The notes beneath the pieces are model-generated. The model worked only from the letters and a program-made list of their open reading frames with translations. It was not told the origin of the DNA and made no database searches. A DNA stretch of 42,389 bases from Acidimicrobiia bacterium (lineage in GTDB: Bacteria; Actinomycetota; Acidimicrobiia; Acidimicrobiales; Aldehydirespiratoraceae): NCBI GenBank assembly GCA_024421085.1, contig JAHQYN010000017.1, positions 1 to 42,389 on the forward strand, in the 5' to 3' direction. This document shows, in pieces, positions 17,160 through 24,842 of this stretch. The first letter of the stretch is position 1; every line of letters begins with the position of its first letter. The translations under genes were made by a program, and so were the position numbers.

Positions 17160-17597
17160 CTACCTGACAGCACCCTCGTGGCCTGCGTCCGCCAACTCTT
17201 GGGCGATCTGTGCGCGCAGCCGGTCGAGGTCTTCGGGATCGGGCGAGGTGTCGGCTCTGGAGAAGTCGAGGTCGGCCATCGAGTTGATCGGCACGACATG
17301 GACATGCACATGGGGTACTTCGAACCCGGCGATCATGAGTCCGATCCGCATGGGGCCCAGCAGCGTCTTCTGCGCGTTGCCGATCCCGTGGGCGACCTCG
17401 GTCAGGTGTGCGGCCTGGCGTGGGGAGAGGTCGGTCCACTGGTCGATGGCATCGCGGGGCACGACGAGGCAGTGGCCGCGGGCTAGGGGACGAACGTCGA
17501 GGAATGCGACACAGTCGCTGTCGGAGTAGACGAATCGCGCCGGGATCTCGCCGTCGATGATTCGAGTGAATATGGTTCGAGGGAATATGGTGGGCAT
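17160..17597 (-). CDS. HIT-family nucleotide hydrolase/transferase
   Basis: Predicted 145 aa. Histidine-triad proteins hydrolyse or transfer nucleotidyl groups from substrates such as AMP-lysine or diadenosine polyphosphates. The HxHxHxx motif is HVHVHVVP (~residues 96-103). The N-terminus FTRIIDGEIPARFVYSD and VVPRDAIDQWTDL are typical. ATG 17597 is selected because TACGAT lies six bases upstream on the minus strand; the longer open frame runs into the neighbouring divergent gene. Convergent with the membrane-protein gene, 18 bp apart. Confidence 0.9.
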   Translation of the reverse strand: MPTIFPRTIFTRIIDGEIPARFVYSDSDCVAFLDVRPLARGHCLVVPRDAIDQWTDLSPRQAAHLTEVAHGIGNAQKTLLGPMRIGLMIAGFEVPHVHVHVVPINSMADLDFSRADTSPDPEDLDRLRAQIAQELADAGHEGAVR

Positions 17598-17603
17598 CGT
17601 TGG

Positions 17604-17613
17604 ATCGTAGGCT
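17604..17613. promoter_or_regulatory. Overlapping divergent promoters between the HIT gene and the CDP-alcohol transferase gene
   Basis: On the minus strand TACGAT (17604-17609) is six bases before the HIT start codon. On the plus strand TAGGCT (17608-17613) overlaps it and could serve the gene at 17641 with a short leader. Only 43 bp separate the two start codons. Confidence 0.4.
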
Positions 17614-17640
17614 GGTGACAGAACAGATTGCGGAACAGAT

Positions 17641-18264
17641 ATGCATGACGCTGAGCCGAGCGGAGGACCGGAGCCGCATGTCGCGATCTTCGATGACCGG
17701 ATTCTGACCGTTCCCAATCTGATATCGCTGCTGAGGCTGGCGGGCATTCCGGTGTTGGTGTGGCTGCTGTTCGCCAACGACGACCGTTGGGCGGCGGCCT
17801 GGCTGTGGGGTGCGATCGGGGCCACCGACTGGGTGGACGGCTGGTGGGCGCGCAGATTCGATGCAGTCAGCGCACTCGGCAAGCTGCTTGATCCGGTGAC
17901 CGACCGTGCGGTGTTGATCGTCGGGGTCGTGGCGGTGGGCATTGACGGCGCGGTTCCGTGGTGGCTGGTCGCCGCGACCCTGGCGCGCGAGGGGATCGTG
18001 GCGGTGGCGGGAATTGTGCTCGGGGCCCTCGGTGCGCGGCGGATCGAGGTCACCTGGTGGGGGAAGTGTGCAACCTTCGGTCTGTACTTCTCGTTCCCGT
18101 TCCTGTTGGCTGGCGCTTCGGAGGTCGGGGTGGCCGACTGGTTCTGGTGGGCGGGATGGGTCTGTGCAGTGCCTTCTCTGCTCTACAGCTACCTGTCGGC
18201 GGCGCAGTACATTCCGCTGGGCCTCGAAGCGCTCCGCGACGGTCGTGCCGACAGGCGAGCGTGA
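17641..18264 (+). CDS. CDP-alcohol phosphatidyltransferase (PgsA-like)
   Basis: Predicted 207 aa integral membrane enzyme of phospholipid synthesis. The signature DG-x2-AR-x8-G-x3-D-x3-D is present as DGWWARRFDAVSALGK and LLDPVTDR (~residues 64-87). TVPNLISLLRLAGIP is the usual N-terminal amphipathic/TM start, and four to six hydrophobic segments follow. The substrate (glycerol phosphate or inositol phosphate) cannot be fixed from sequence. A pgsA gene (Rv1822) lies near gcvH in M. tuberculosis as well. ATG 17641 leaves a short N-terminal extension before homology. Confidence 0.88.
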   Translation: MHDAEPSGGPEPHVAIFDDRILTVPNLISLLRLAGIPVLVWLLFANDDRWAAAWLWGAIGATDWVDGWWARRFDAVSALGKLLDPVTDRAVLIVGVVAVGIDGAVPWWLVAATLAREGIVAVAGIVLGALGARRIEVTWWGKCATFGLYFSFPFLLAGASEVGVADWFWWAGWVCAVPSLLYSYLSAAQYIPLGLEALRDGRADRRA

Positions 18265-18289
18265 CTCCCCGGCAGACGCGTATCCGCGA

Positions 18290-18295
18290 TAGGTT
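18290..18295 (+). promoter_or_regulatory. Leaderless -10 box of gcvH
   Basis: TAGGTT ends exactly six bases before ATG 18302. No Shine-Dalgarno can fit between them. Confidence 0.55.
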
Positions 18296-18301
18296 CTTGC
18301 T

Positions 18302-18682
18302 ATGAACACTCCCGACAATCTTCTGTATTCCAAGGACCACGAATGGGTCTCAGTCCAAGGCGGTGCCGCAAGGGTCGGAATCACCGACTACGCGCAGGAT
18401 GCGCTCGGCGATGTCGTCTATGTCGATCTTCCGCGGGTCGGGGACCAGGTTGAAGCCGGTTCGTCGTTCTCCGAGGTCGAGTCGACCAAGTCGGTTTCGG
18501 AACTCTACGCACCGGTCTCGGGCACGATCACCGAGGTCAACGATGAGTTGGCCGACACTCCCGAAAGGGTGAACGAAGACCCCTACGGTGAAGGTTGGAT
18601 CGTCTTGATAGAGATGTCATCTCCAGTGGAGCTTGATGCTTTGCTCGACGGCGGCGCCTATGGTGCTCTGATTGAGAGTTGA
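18302..18682 (+). CDS. gcvH: Glycine cleavage system H protein
   Basis: Predicted 126 aa lipoyl carrier that shuttles the aminomethyl group between the P, T and L proteins. The lipoylated Lys is in VESTKSVSE (~residue 63). KDHEWVSVQGGAARVGITDY and the C-terminal PYGEGWIVLIEM are standard. GcvT is encoded 2.7 kb downstream, but no gcvP is in the window. It heads a cluster laid out as in M. tuberculosis (gcvH, garA, MerR, DUF151, MerR), where GarA ties glycine and 2-oxoglutarate metabolism together. Confidence 0.95.
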   Translation: MNTPDNLLYSKDHEWVSVQGGAARVGITDYAQDALGDVVYVDLPRVGDQVEAGSSFSEVESTKSVSELYAPVSGTITEVNDELADTPERVNEDPYGEGWIVLIEMSSPVELDALLDGGAYGALIES

Positions 18683-18691
18683 GCAACCAGT

Positions 18692-19159
18692 GTGACTGAC
18701 CGAGCCTGCACCAAATGCGCACACCGCAATTCTGACGATGCCCGTTTCTGCTCGTCTTGCGGAGAGCCGCTGGCTCTTGAGGAGGTGACGACAGATCATG
18801 TGGCGATCGATCTCGATGGCAGCGGAGTGAGCATCGACCGCTCGGCGTTCGCGACCCATGAGGGGCTGTTCGTCGTGCTTCACGGACCCAAGGCGGGGGC
18901 ACGCTATGCGCTGGACTCCGATGTGGTGACGTTGGGGCGGCACCCCAACAGCGTGATCTTTCTCGATGACATATCGGTCTCGCGGCGCCATGCTGAAGTG
19001 CAGCGGCTCGGGTCGCGTTACGTGGTGCGCGACGTCGGCTCGCTGAACGGCACCTATATTGAACGCGAGCGTGTCGACGAGCATGAACTGGCCGACGGCG
19101 AGGTGCTGCAGATCGGCAGGTTCAAGCTGGTGTTCGTGCATGGCACCGGGACGAATTGA
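18692..19159 (+). CDS. FHA-domain regulator, GarA/OdhI-like, with zinc ribbon
   Basis: Predicted 155 aa. Residues 6-24 hold two CxxC pairs (CTKC, CSSC), a zinc ribbon not found in classical GarA. EVTTD (~31-35) resembles the phosphorylated Thr-Thr motif of GarA/OdhI. The FHA domain covers ~60-150 with VTLGRHPNS, ISVSRRHAEV and SLNGTYIERERV. Homologues bind and inhibit 2-oxoglutarate dehydrogenase until phosphorylated by a Ser/Thr kinase. Position directly after gcvH (ten bases) is that of garA in M. tuberculosis. The presence of KorAB, an alternative 2-oxoglutarate-oxidising route, makes the regulatory link plausible but inferred. Confidence 0.85.
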   Translation: MTDRACTKCAHRNSDDARFCSSCGEPLALEEVTTDHVAIDLDGSGVSIDRSAFATHEGLFVVLHGPKAGARYALDSDVVTLGRHPNSVIFLDDISVSRRHAEVQRLGSRYVVRDVGSLNGTYIERERVDEHELADGEVLQIGRFKLVFVHGTGTN

Positions 19160-19177
19160 AGGCAGGGAGGCAGGGGA

Positions 19178-20212
19178 TTGGCTGTGCAACCGCATCACTC
19201 GATCGGCGAGGTCTTGAGCTTGCTCCAGGCGGAGTACAGCGACGTCACGATCTCGAAGATCCGTTTCTTGGAGAGCCAGGGGCTGATCGCCCCGGAGAGG
19301 ACTCCGTCGGGTTACCGCAAGTTCTATCCGAGCGATATCGCTCGGTTGCGTTGGATACTGACCCAGCAGCGAGACAACTTCTTGCCCCTGAAGGTGATCA
19401 AGAAGCGCCTCGAGGAACCTGGACTTGAAGTTGAGCTTGAAGCTCTCAAGGGCGACGAGGCGACGGTTGCACCGCCCACGCTCTTCGCCAATCGAGACAA
19501 ACCCGCTGTCGAGCCTGAGCCTGTTGTGGTCGAGCCTGTTGTGGTCGAGCCTGTTGCTGCTGTTGAGGTCGAGCCCGAGCCCGAGGCGCGGCGTTCGGCC
19601 TCCGCTGCGGCCGTCGAGCCCGCAACAAGCAAGCCCGCAGCCGACAAGCCCGCAGCTAACAAGTCCGCGGCCGAGAAGCCCGCGGCCGAGGAGCAGGCAG
19701 CAGAAAATCGCGCGACGAACAAGCCCGCGGCCGAGAATCGCGCGACGAACAAGCCTGCGGCCAACAAGCAGGCAGCCAACAAGGCGAAGGAGCCCCCACG
19801 AGAGGAGGGGGCAACCGACGAGCCCGAGGAGCCGGTCGACGGCCTCTCGGCGACTGGTCTGGCCGAAGCGGCCGGAGTCGAGGTCGGGCTGGTCAGAGAG
19901 CTCGACCGTCTGGGCCTGATCGTGTCGGTGGGGCGTTCAGGCAGTCCCGTCTACGGCCCAGAGGCCCTGGAGATGGCCAACGCTGCCGCGGTGTTCGGCC
20001 GGTCCGGGCTCGAACCGCGGCACATCCGCATGTACAAGGTCTCAGCCGAGCGCCAGGCTGGCCTTCTGGAACAGGTCTTCTTGCCGCGCCTGGCCAAGGG
20101 CGGCGACTCGCTGCGACAGGCGCGTGATGAGCTCAACGAGCTTGTGCGGCTCGGCGAAGCTCTGCAACGCTCGATTCTGCGGCGCAGTTTCGGTGAGAGC
20201 CTCGACGCGTAG
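19178..20212 (+). CDS. MerR-family regulator, Rv1828/FtsR-like, with expanded linker
   Basis: Predicted 344 aa. The N-terminal ~75 residues form a MerR-type winged helix ([35 protein letters not shown]). The C-terminal ~130 residues ([20 protein letters not shown] onward) match the second conserved part of the Rv1828 family; the corynebacterial member FtsR activates ftsZ. The mycobacterial protein is about 250 aa. The extra ~100 residues (about 105-210) are a low-complexity Ala/Lys/Asn/Glu linker built from repeats. TTG 19178 is chosen for its spacing from GGGAGG (19165-19170). Confidence 0.85.
   Translation: MAVQPHHSIGEVLSLLQAEYSDVTISKIRFLESQGLIAPERTPSGYRKFYPSDIARLRWILTQQRDNFLPLKVIKKRLEEPGLEVELEALKGDEATVAPPTLFANRDKPAVEPEPVVVEPVVVEPVAAVEVEPEPEARRSASAAAVEPATSKPAADKPAANKSAAEKPAAEEQAAENRATNKPAAENRATNKPAANKQAANKAKEPPREEGATDEPEEPVDGLSATGLAEAAGVEVGLVRELDRLGLIVSVGRSGSPVYGPEALEMANAAAVFGRSGLEPRHIRMYKVSAERQAGLLEQVFLPRLAKGGDSLRQARDELNELVRLGEALQRSILRRSFGESLDA
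19516..19790 (+). repeat. Low-complexity repeats in the MerR linker
   Basis: Begins with 15-bp units encoding PVVVE (about 19516-19560), then Ala/Lys/Asn-rich codons. The latter include a 30-bp duplication (ATCGCGCGACGAACAAGCC, once starting near 19708 and again near 19738). The frame is kept throughout. Confidence 0.8.
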
Positions 20213-20241
20213 CAATATCGAACACCACGAAGTTCGCGGTC

Positions 20242-20247
20242 TAGGGT
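20242..20247 (+). promoter_or_regulatory. Leaderless -10 box of the DUF151 gene
   Basis: TAGGGT lies exactly six bases before ATG 20254, the same box and spacing as before 13003. Confidence 0.55.
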
Positions 20248-20253
20248 ATAAGC

Positions 20254-20745
20254 ATGCAGGAAATGGAACTCATCGGTGTTCGCGTCGAGATGCCGACAAA
20301 CGCACCGATGGTCCTGTTGCGCGAACGCGCTGGCGGCGACCGGATCGTCCCGATCTACATCGGCGCCCAGGAGGCAACTGCGATCGCCCTCGCACTCGAC
20401 GGTGTCGACACGCCGCGCCCGATGACCCATGATCTGATGCGGGACCTGCTCGAGGAGCTGTCGGTCGATCTGGTCCGGGTGGTCGTGACCGGTCTTCACG
20501 AGAAGACCTTCTTCGCCGAGCTGCACCTCTGCGTCGCGGACCAGACCCATGTGGTGTCGAGCCGCCCGTCCGACGCAATCGCTCTGGCGGTGCGCACCGA
20601 CACGCCGATCTTCGCTGAGGAAGCCGTCATCAACGAAGTGGGGTTCCGCGAGTCGGACCCTCAGGAGGCGCCGCAGCCCGAGGAAGTCGTGGAGGAGTTC
20701 AAGGAGTTCCTCGACAACATCTCCCCTGAGGACTTCGAGGATTGA
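20254..20745 (+). CDS. Bifunctional nuclease family protein (DUF151)
   Basis: Predicted 163 aa. MELIGVRVEMPTNAPMVLL and VPIYIGAQEATAIALALDG are the hallmark of the DUF151/bifunctional nuclease family, whose plant members have DNase and RNase activity; the bacterial role is uncertain. SSRPSDAIALAVRT is a second conserved block. The last ~20 residues are acidic (EEVVEEFKEFLDNI), as is usual. It sits where Rv1829 sits in M. tuberculosis, between the two MerR genes, but here has its own predicted leaderless promoter. Confidence 0.9.
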   Translation: MQEMELIGVRVEMPTNAPMVLLRERAGGDRIVPIYIGAQEATAIALALDGVDTPRPMTHDLMRDLLEELSVDLVRVVVTGLHEKTFFAELHLCVADQTHVVSSRPSDAIALAVRTDTPIFAEEAVINEVGFRESDPQEAPQPEEVVEEFKEFLDNISPEDFED

Positions 20746-20764
20746 GCCCTCGACCGACACGGCG

Positions 20765-20793
20765 TTGACCTCGCCGCGTCGGCACCGTAGAGT
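20765..20793 (+). promoter_or_regulatory. Promoter of the second MerR gene
   Basis: TTGACC (20765-20770) and TAGAGT (20788-20793) are separated by 17 bp, a near-consensus sigma-70-type promoter. GGAGAC just before ATG 20849 gives a Shine-Dalgarno, so this transcript has a leader of about 50 nt. Confidence 0.6.
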
Positions 20794-20848
20794 TGCCTGC
20801 ACTGACAACCGCGTAATTCCGTTGGTGTCATGACGACTGGAGACACAA

Positions 20849-21352
20849 ATGAATGAGCAGGGGTTCAGCTCGAAGCGCACCGCAGAGATCGCCGGAATCA
20901 CATATCGGCAGCTCGACTACTGGGCTCGCCGCGACATCGTGCGCCCCTCGCTGACCAAGGCGAGCGGTTCGGGCAGCCGCCGCCTCTACAGCTACCGTGA
21001 CCTGCTCGAGCTCAGGGTGATCAAGACCCTGATCGACTCGGGCATCAAGCTCCAACAGATCCGCAAGGGGCTCGACTACCTGCGCGACCAGCTCGGTGAG
21101 GACATCACCACAGCCAGCCTGGTCATCAGCGGAACGAATTCGATGGTGGTCAACACCGAGGGGGAGCTGATCGAACTGCTCCAGAACGGTCAGGGCGTGC
21201 TCAACGTGCTGCCTCTGGGGAGCGTGAAGGACACCGTCGACGCCTCCATCGTCGAACTCTTCCCCGAGAGCGACGCTGCCCCCGAGAGCGACGCTGCCCC
21301 CGAGAGCGACGCCGGTGAAACCGTGCTTGGCCGCGCAGTCGCCGGCCGATAG
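20849..21352 (+). CDS. MerR-family transcriptional regulator (Rv1830-like)
   Basis: Predicted 167 aa. One MerR winged-helix domain (TAEIAGITYRQLDYWARRDI, YSYRDLLELRVIKTLIDSGI) is followed by a conserved C-terminal part (LLQNGQGVLNVLPLGSVKD). Length and position after DUF151 match Rv1830 of M. tuberculosis. The last ~20 residues carry an 18-bp repeat giving (ESDAAP)2ESDAG. It has its own promoter and ribosome-binding site. Confidence 0.88.
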   Translation: MNEQGFSSKRTAEIAGITYRQLDYWARRDIVRPSLTKASGSGSRRLYSYRDLLELRVIKTLIDSGIKLQQIRKGLDYLRDQLGEDITTASLVISGTNSMVVNTEGELIELLQNGQGVLNVLPLGSVKDTVDASIVELFPESDAAPESDAAPESDAGETVLGRAVAGR

Positions 21353-21396
21353 CGGCGCGAGCCCCTCTCGGTCCGCAGATCGAAGCTGGAGAGTCG

Positions 21397-22464
21397 ATGA
21401 CTGGTTTGCGGCACTCGCCCCTCGGTGATGTCCATGTGGCGCTGGGGGCCAAGATGGTGCCCTTCAGCGGCTGGGAGATGCCTTTGTCCTACCCCGGCGG
21501 GACCTTGGCCGAGCATCTGGCATGCCGTAACGAGAGCGTCGTGTTCGACGTGTCGCACCTAGGCACGGTGCGGGTCAGCGGCGCGGGGGCGTTCGATGCC
21601 ATTCAATGGGCCTTCACCAACGATCTGAATCGCATCGGAGAGGGCCGCGCCCAGTACACCCACCTGCTCGACCCAGCCGACGCCTCGGTCCTCGACGACA
21701 TCATCGTCTGGTGGGTTGACAACGAGCGTTTCGAGGTCATGCCCAACGCCTCGAACACCAGTCGGGTCAACAAGGCGCTGCGAGATGCTCCGACGCTGCC
21801 GCGGATCGAGGATGTGACCAGTGATCGTGCTGTCGTCGCCGTGCAGGGGCCGAAAACCCGTGAGCGTCTCGCCAGAGTCTCCCCCGAAGCGGCCGCGGTC
21901 GGCCGCTTCCGGGTTGCCCGAACCGAGATTGCCGGATGCGAGGCCACTGTCGCCGGTACCGGTTACACCGGTGAGGACGGCGTGGAGATAGCCGTCGACG
22001 CGCAGGCCGCGACCGCCGTCTGGGACTTGATCGGCTCTGCCGGGATCACCCCGGCGGGTCTCGGCGCGCGTGACACGCTGCGCCTCGAGGCCGGTCTGCC
22101 GTTGCACGGCCACGAGCTGGGTGCGGGAATCTCTCCCCTGCAGGCCGGGCTCGGTTGGGTCGTGCGCTTCGACAAGGGTGACTTCCGGGGCCGCGAGGCG
22201 CTGCTGGCCGAACAGCAGGCGGGCCCATCACGACTGTTGCAGGGGCTGTTGGTGGAGGGTCGCCGGCCGCCGCGTGAAGGGCAGACGGTCTGGCGCGACG
22301 GCACCGAGATAGGGGTCATTTCCAGCGGCAACTTCTCGCCGATCCGCCAGCGCGGGATCGCCTTAGCGTTTCTGCATCCCGACATCGCGCCGGGTGACGA
22401 GGTGACGATCGATGTGCGCGGCTCAGAAGTGCCCGCGGTGGTCACCTCGGTGCCCTTCGTGTGA
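21397..22464 (+). CDS. gcvT: Glycine cleavage system T protein (aminomethyltransferase)
   Basis: Predicted 355 aa. It releases ammonia from the H-protein-bound intermediate and passes the one-carbon unit to tetrahydrofolate. Visible family blocks are KMVPFSGWEMPLSYPGG, NESVVFDVSHLGTVRVSG, the TGYTGEDGVEI block (~190) and RDTLRLEAGLPLHG. Length is normal. GGAG about eight bases upstream of ATG 21397 is the ribosome-binding site. It works with GcvH from this window; GcvP and the lipoamide dehydrogenase must lie elsewhere. Some GcvT-like proteins are folate-binding YgfZ relatives, but the full substrate motifs favour GcvT. Confidence 0.88.
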   Translation: MTGLRHSPLGDVHVALGAKMVPFSGWEMPLSYPGGTLAEHLACRNESVVFDVSHLGTVRVSGAGAFDAIQWAFTNDLNRIGEGRAQYTHLLDPADASVLDDIIVWWVDNERFEVMPNASNTSRVNKALRDAPTLPRIEDVTSDRAVVAVQGPKTRERLARVSPEAAAVGRFRVARTEIAGCEATVAGTGYTGEDGVEIAVDAQAATAVWDLIGSAGITPAGLGARDTLRLEAGLPLHGHELGAGISPLQAGLGWVVRFDKGDFRGREALLAEQQAGPSRLLQGLLVEGRRPPREGQTVWRDGTEIGVISSGNFSPIRQRGIALAFLHPDIAPGDEVTIDVRGSEVPAVVTSVPFV

Positions 22465-22500
22465 ACCCGCGGTCCTGAGCCATCACCAAACCCGGGTCGG

Positions 22501-23373
22501 CTACTGTGCTTTGCGGATCGGGGTGATGACCGTCTCGCCGAATTCGCTCAGGGTGTCCGGGGCTGCGAAGTCGCTCATCCACGCGTAGATCCGCTCGATC
22601 CCCGAGGCGGCTCGCAGCGCGAAGTGCTCAATCAGCTCTTCGGCGTTGCCGGTGACGTGGCCGACTCCGCTGAAGCGTCGCGCAGCGGTCCCTGAAACAG
22701 CGGCTCGGTCAGCACCCTCGGGAATGAAGGTCACCCGCTCCTGGATTGAACTGCGGGCATTGCCGATCCTCTCCCGCATCTCGGGGTAGCGGTCGAGTCG
22801 GTGAAGCGGACAGTTCCACCAGTCCGCGAAGCGGGAGACGAGCTCGAGTGTTCGGGGACCGCTCCCGCCGATGATGATCGGTATGCGACGTGTCGGCACC
22901 GGCAGCTGCTGGGCCTGGTCCAGTGAGTGGTACCGGCCCGAGTAGCAGACCTGTTCGCCGGACCAGAGCGCCAAGATCACCTCCAGGGTCTCGGTGAGCC
23001 GGTCGACTCGGGCGCGGGGCGCGGTGTCGCCGACACCGAAGGTCTCGAACTCCGTCGGGACGCTGCCCCAGCCGATACCGAGTTCGAACCGGCCCGAGGT
23101 GGCGTGATCGAGGGTGACGGCCTGACGGGCCAACACTGCGGGATGCCTGAACGAGTCACACAGAACCAGATGGCCGACGGTGCCTCTGGTGTTGGCACCG
23201 AGCCATGCGGCGCTGATCATGGCGTCCCACATCGGCTGGTTCTCAGCAAGCGGTGGTGCCAGGTGGTCCATCAACGCCACGCCCCCGAACCCGGAGTCGA
23301 CCGCAACGTTGCAGCGCTGTGTGATCGTCGGCAGATCCATCCGCATCTGCGGCAGGAAGAGTTGGAAGTCCAT
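22501..23373 (-). CDS. LLM-class flavin-dependent oxidoreductase
   Basis: Predicted 290 aa luciferase-like TIM barrel. MDFQLFLPQMRMDLPTI, GVALMDHLAPP, RFELGIGWGSVPTEFETFG and IPIIIGGSGPRTLELVSRFA are typical of F420- or FMN-dependent family members. The substrate cannot be told. It follows aroC on the minus strand with an 18-bp gap, so the two are probably co-transcribed. It converges on gcvT, with no clear terminator in the 36-bp gap. Confidence 0.85.
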   Translation of the reverse strand: MDFQLFLPQMRMDLPTITQRCNVAVDSGFGGVALMDHLAPPLAENQPMWDAMISAAWLGANTRGTVGHLVLCDSFRHPAVLARQAVTLDHATSGRFELGIGWGSVPTEFETFGVGDTAPRARVDRLTETLEVILALWSGEQVCYSGRYHSLDQAQQLPVPTRRIPIIIGGSGPRTLELVSRFADWWNCPLHRLDRYPEMRERIGNARSSIQERVTFIPEGADRAAVSGTAARRFSGVGHVTGNAEELIEHFALRAASGIERIYAWMSDFAAPDTLSEFGETVITPIRKAQ

Positions 23374-23391
23374 GACGACCCGACAGCCGGC

Positions 23392-24567
23392 TCAGGGCCG
23401 TTCGTCGAGCATCGGCAGCACGTCGATTGCGTGTTGGCGCAGGAAATGGTCTGCCAGGGTCAGCAGCACCATCGCCTCGACCATGGGCACCGCGCGGGGC
23501 AACACGCAGGGGTCGTGCCGTCCTCTGGCTGCGAGTGTCGTGGCTTCGCCGTCTCTGGTCACTGTCGCTTGTTCGCTGGCGATCGTGGCCGTGGGCTTGA
23601 ACGCCACGCGGGTGACGATGTTCTCGCCGTTGGAGATCCCGCCCTGGATGCCACCTGAACGGTTGGCGGTGGTGCTGATCCCGTCGGTGGCGGTGTTCTC
23701 GCCGTTGGAGGTCCCGCCCTGGATGCCACCTGAACGGTTGGCGGTGGTGCTGATCCCGTCGGTGGCGGTGAAGGGATCGTTGTGGGTCAGACCGGTCATC
23801 AGCGTTCCGGCGAAACCGCTGCCGATCTCCACGCCCTTGGCGGCCGGAAGCGACATCAGGGCGCCTGCTAGGTCTGCGTCGAGCTTGTCGAACACCGGCT
23901 CGCCGAGGCCCGCGGCGACGCCTCGGGCGATGCACCTCACGGTCCCGCCCAGAGAGTCGCCGTTGCTGCGGGCCGCCTCGATGGCCTCGCTCATCGCTGC
24001 TGCCGCGGTCGGGTCCGGGCAGCGGGTCGGATGGCTCTCGACATCGTCGAGGCTGACGGCGGCATCGTCGACTTCGGCTTCGATGTCGGTGACGCTCTGC
24101 ACCCAGCCGAGCACCTCGATTCCCGCCGCGACCGCCAGGAGTCGCCGTGCGACCGCGCCAGCGGCCACCCGACCGATCGTCTCGCGTGCCGACGCCCGCC
24201 CCCCGCCCTGCCAGTCTCGGAACCCGTATTTGGCGTCGTAGGTGAAGTCCGCATGGGAGGGCCGGTAGACGTCGCGCAGGTGTTGGTAGGCACCGGGGTT
24301 GTGGTCGGCGTTGCGGACCAGCACCGCGAGCGGCGTGCCGGTGGTGTGCCCCGCGAACACGCCCGAGAGGATCTCGGCGCGGTCAGCTTCGTCGCGTTGA
24401 GTCACGAGGCGGCTCTGGCCCGGGCGACGCCGGTCGAGGTCGTGCTGCAGGTCGGCGGCATCGAGTGCCAGGCGCGGCGGGCAGCCGTCGATCACGACTC
24501 CCACACCTCCTCCGTGGGACTCGCCGAACGTGGTGACGCGGAACAGGGTGCCGAACGAACTGGACAT
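23392..24567 (-). CDS. aroC: Chorismate synthase carrying an internal 25-residue duplication
   Basis: Predicted 391 aa. It makes chorismate from EPSP using reduced FMN, the last common step to aromatic amino acids. Signatures are [17 protein letters not shown] (~9), [17 protein letters not shown] and [18 protein letters not shown] (~120). In the C-terminal half the conserved [13 protein letters not shown] segment is present twice in tandem: 25 residues repeated with one change (I/T). Without it the protein would be ~366 aa, as expected. The duplication is in frame, near the FMN site. Whether the enzyme tolerates it is unknown. TACACT lies eight bases before ATG 24567 on the minus strand. Confidence 0.93.
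   Translation of the reverse strand: MSSSFGTLFRVTTFGESHGGGVGVVIDGCPPRLALDAADLQHDLDRRRPGQSRLVTQRDEADRAEILSGVFAGHTTGTPLAVLVRNADHNPGAYQHLRDVYRPSHADFTYDAKYGFRDWQGGGRASARETIGRVAAGAVARRLLAVAAGIEVLGWVQSVTDIEAEVDDAAVSLDDVESHPTRCPDPTAAAAMSEAIEAARSNGDSLGGTVRCIARGVAAGLGEPVFDKLDADLAGALMSLPAAKGVEIGSGFAGTLMTGLTHNDPFTATDGISTTANRSGGIQGGTSNGENTATDGISTTANRSGGIQGGISNGENIVTRVAFKPTATIASEQATVTRDGEATTLAARGRHDPCVLPRAVPMVEAMVLLTLADHFLRQHAIDVLPMLDERP
23620..23769 (-). repeat. 75-bp tandem duplication within aroC
   Basis: 23620-23694 and 23695-23769 differ at one base by my reading (GGAGATCCC against GGAGGTCCC on the plus strand). Near-identity suggests a recent event. Confidence 0.95.
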
Positions 24568-24842
24568 TACTGCCGAGTGTAGGGCCCCCGTCCCGCCGAC
24601 ACCGTAAATTCGAGGCGCTCAGTCGACGGTCTCAGCGTAGCTGACCCGCCGTGCGTGCGGCACCCCGTCGGATTGCCCGGCGGTGGTGTGTGCGCGGGGT
24701 GTTGCCGTCGGTGGGTGCCGCGTCGGGAGGGTGATTCAGGTGTGTGCGGGGGTGTTTGCCGGGTGTGGGTGTCGTGTCGGGTTGGTTGGTGGTGTGTGTG
24801 CGCGCGGTCTCGGTGGTGGTGGGTGTAGCGTCGTCTGGAGGG
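24568..24842. other. aroC-glpD intergenic region, strand-asymmetric
   Basis: Holds the aroC promoter candidate at 24576-24581. From about 24680 to 24840 the plus strand is strikingly G/T-rich and poor in A and C (GTGTGTGCG-type runs). No family is recognised in any frame. Confidence 0.5.
24576..24581 (-). promoter_or_regulatory. Possible -10 box of aroC
   Basis: TACACT on the minus strand, eight bases before the aroC ATG; no Shine-Dalgarno is visible between them. Confidence 0.4.
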
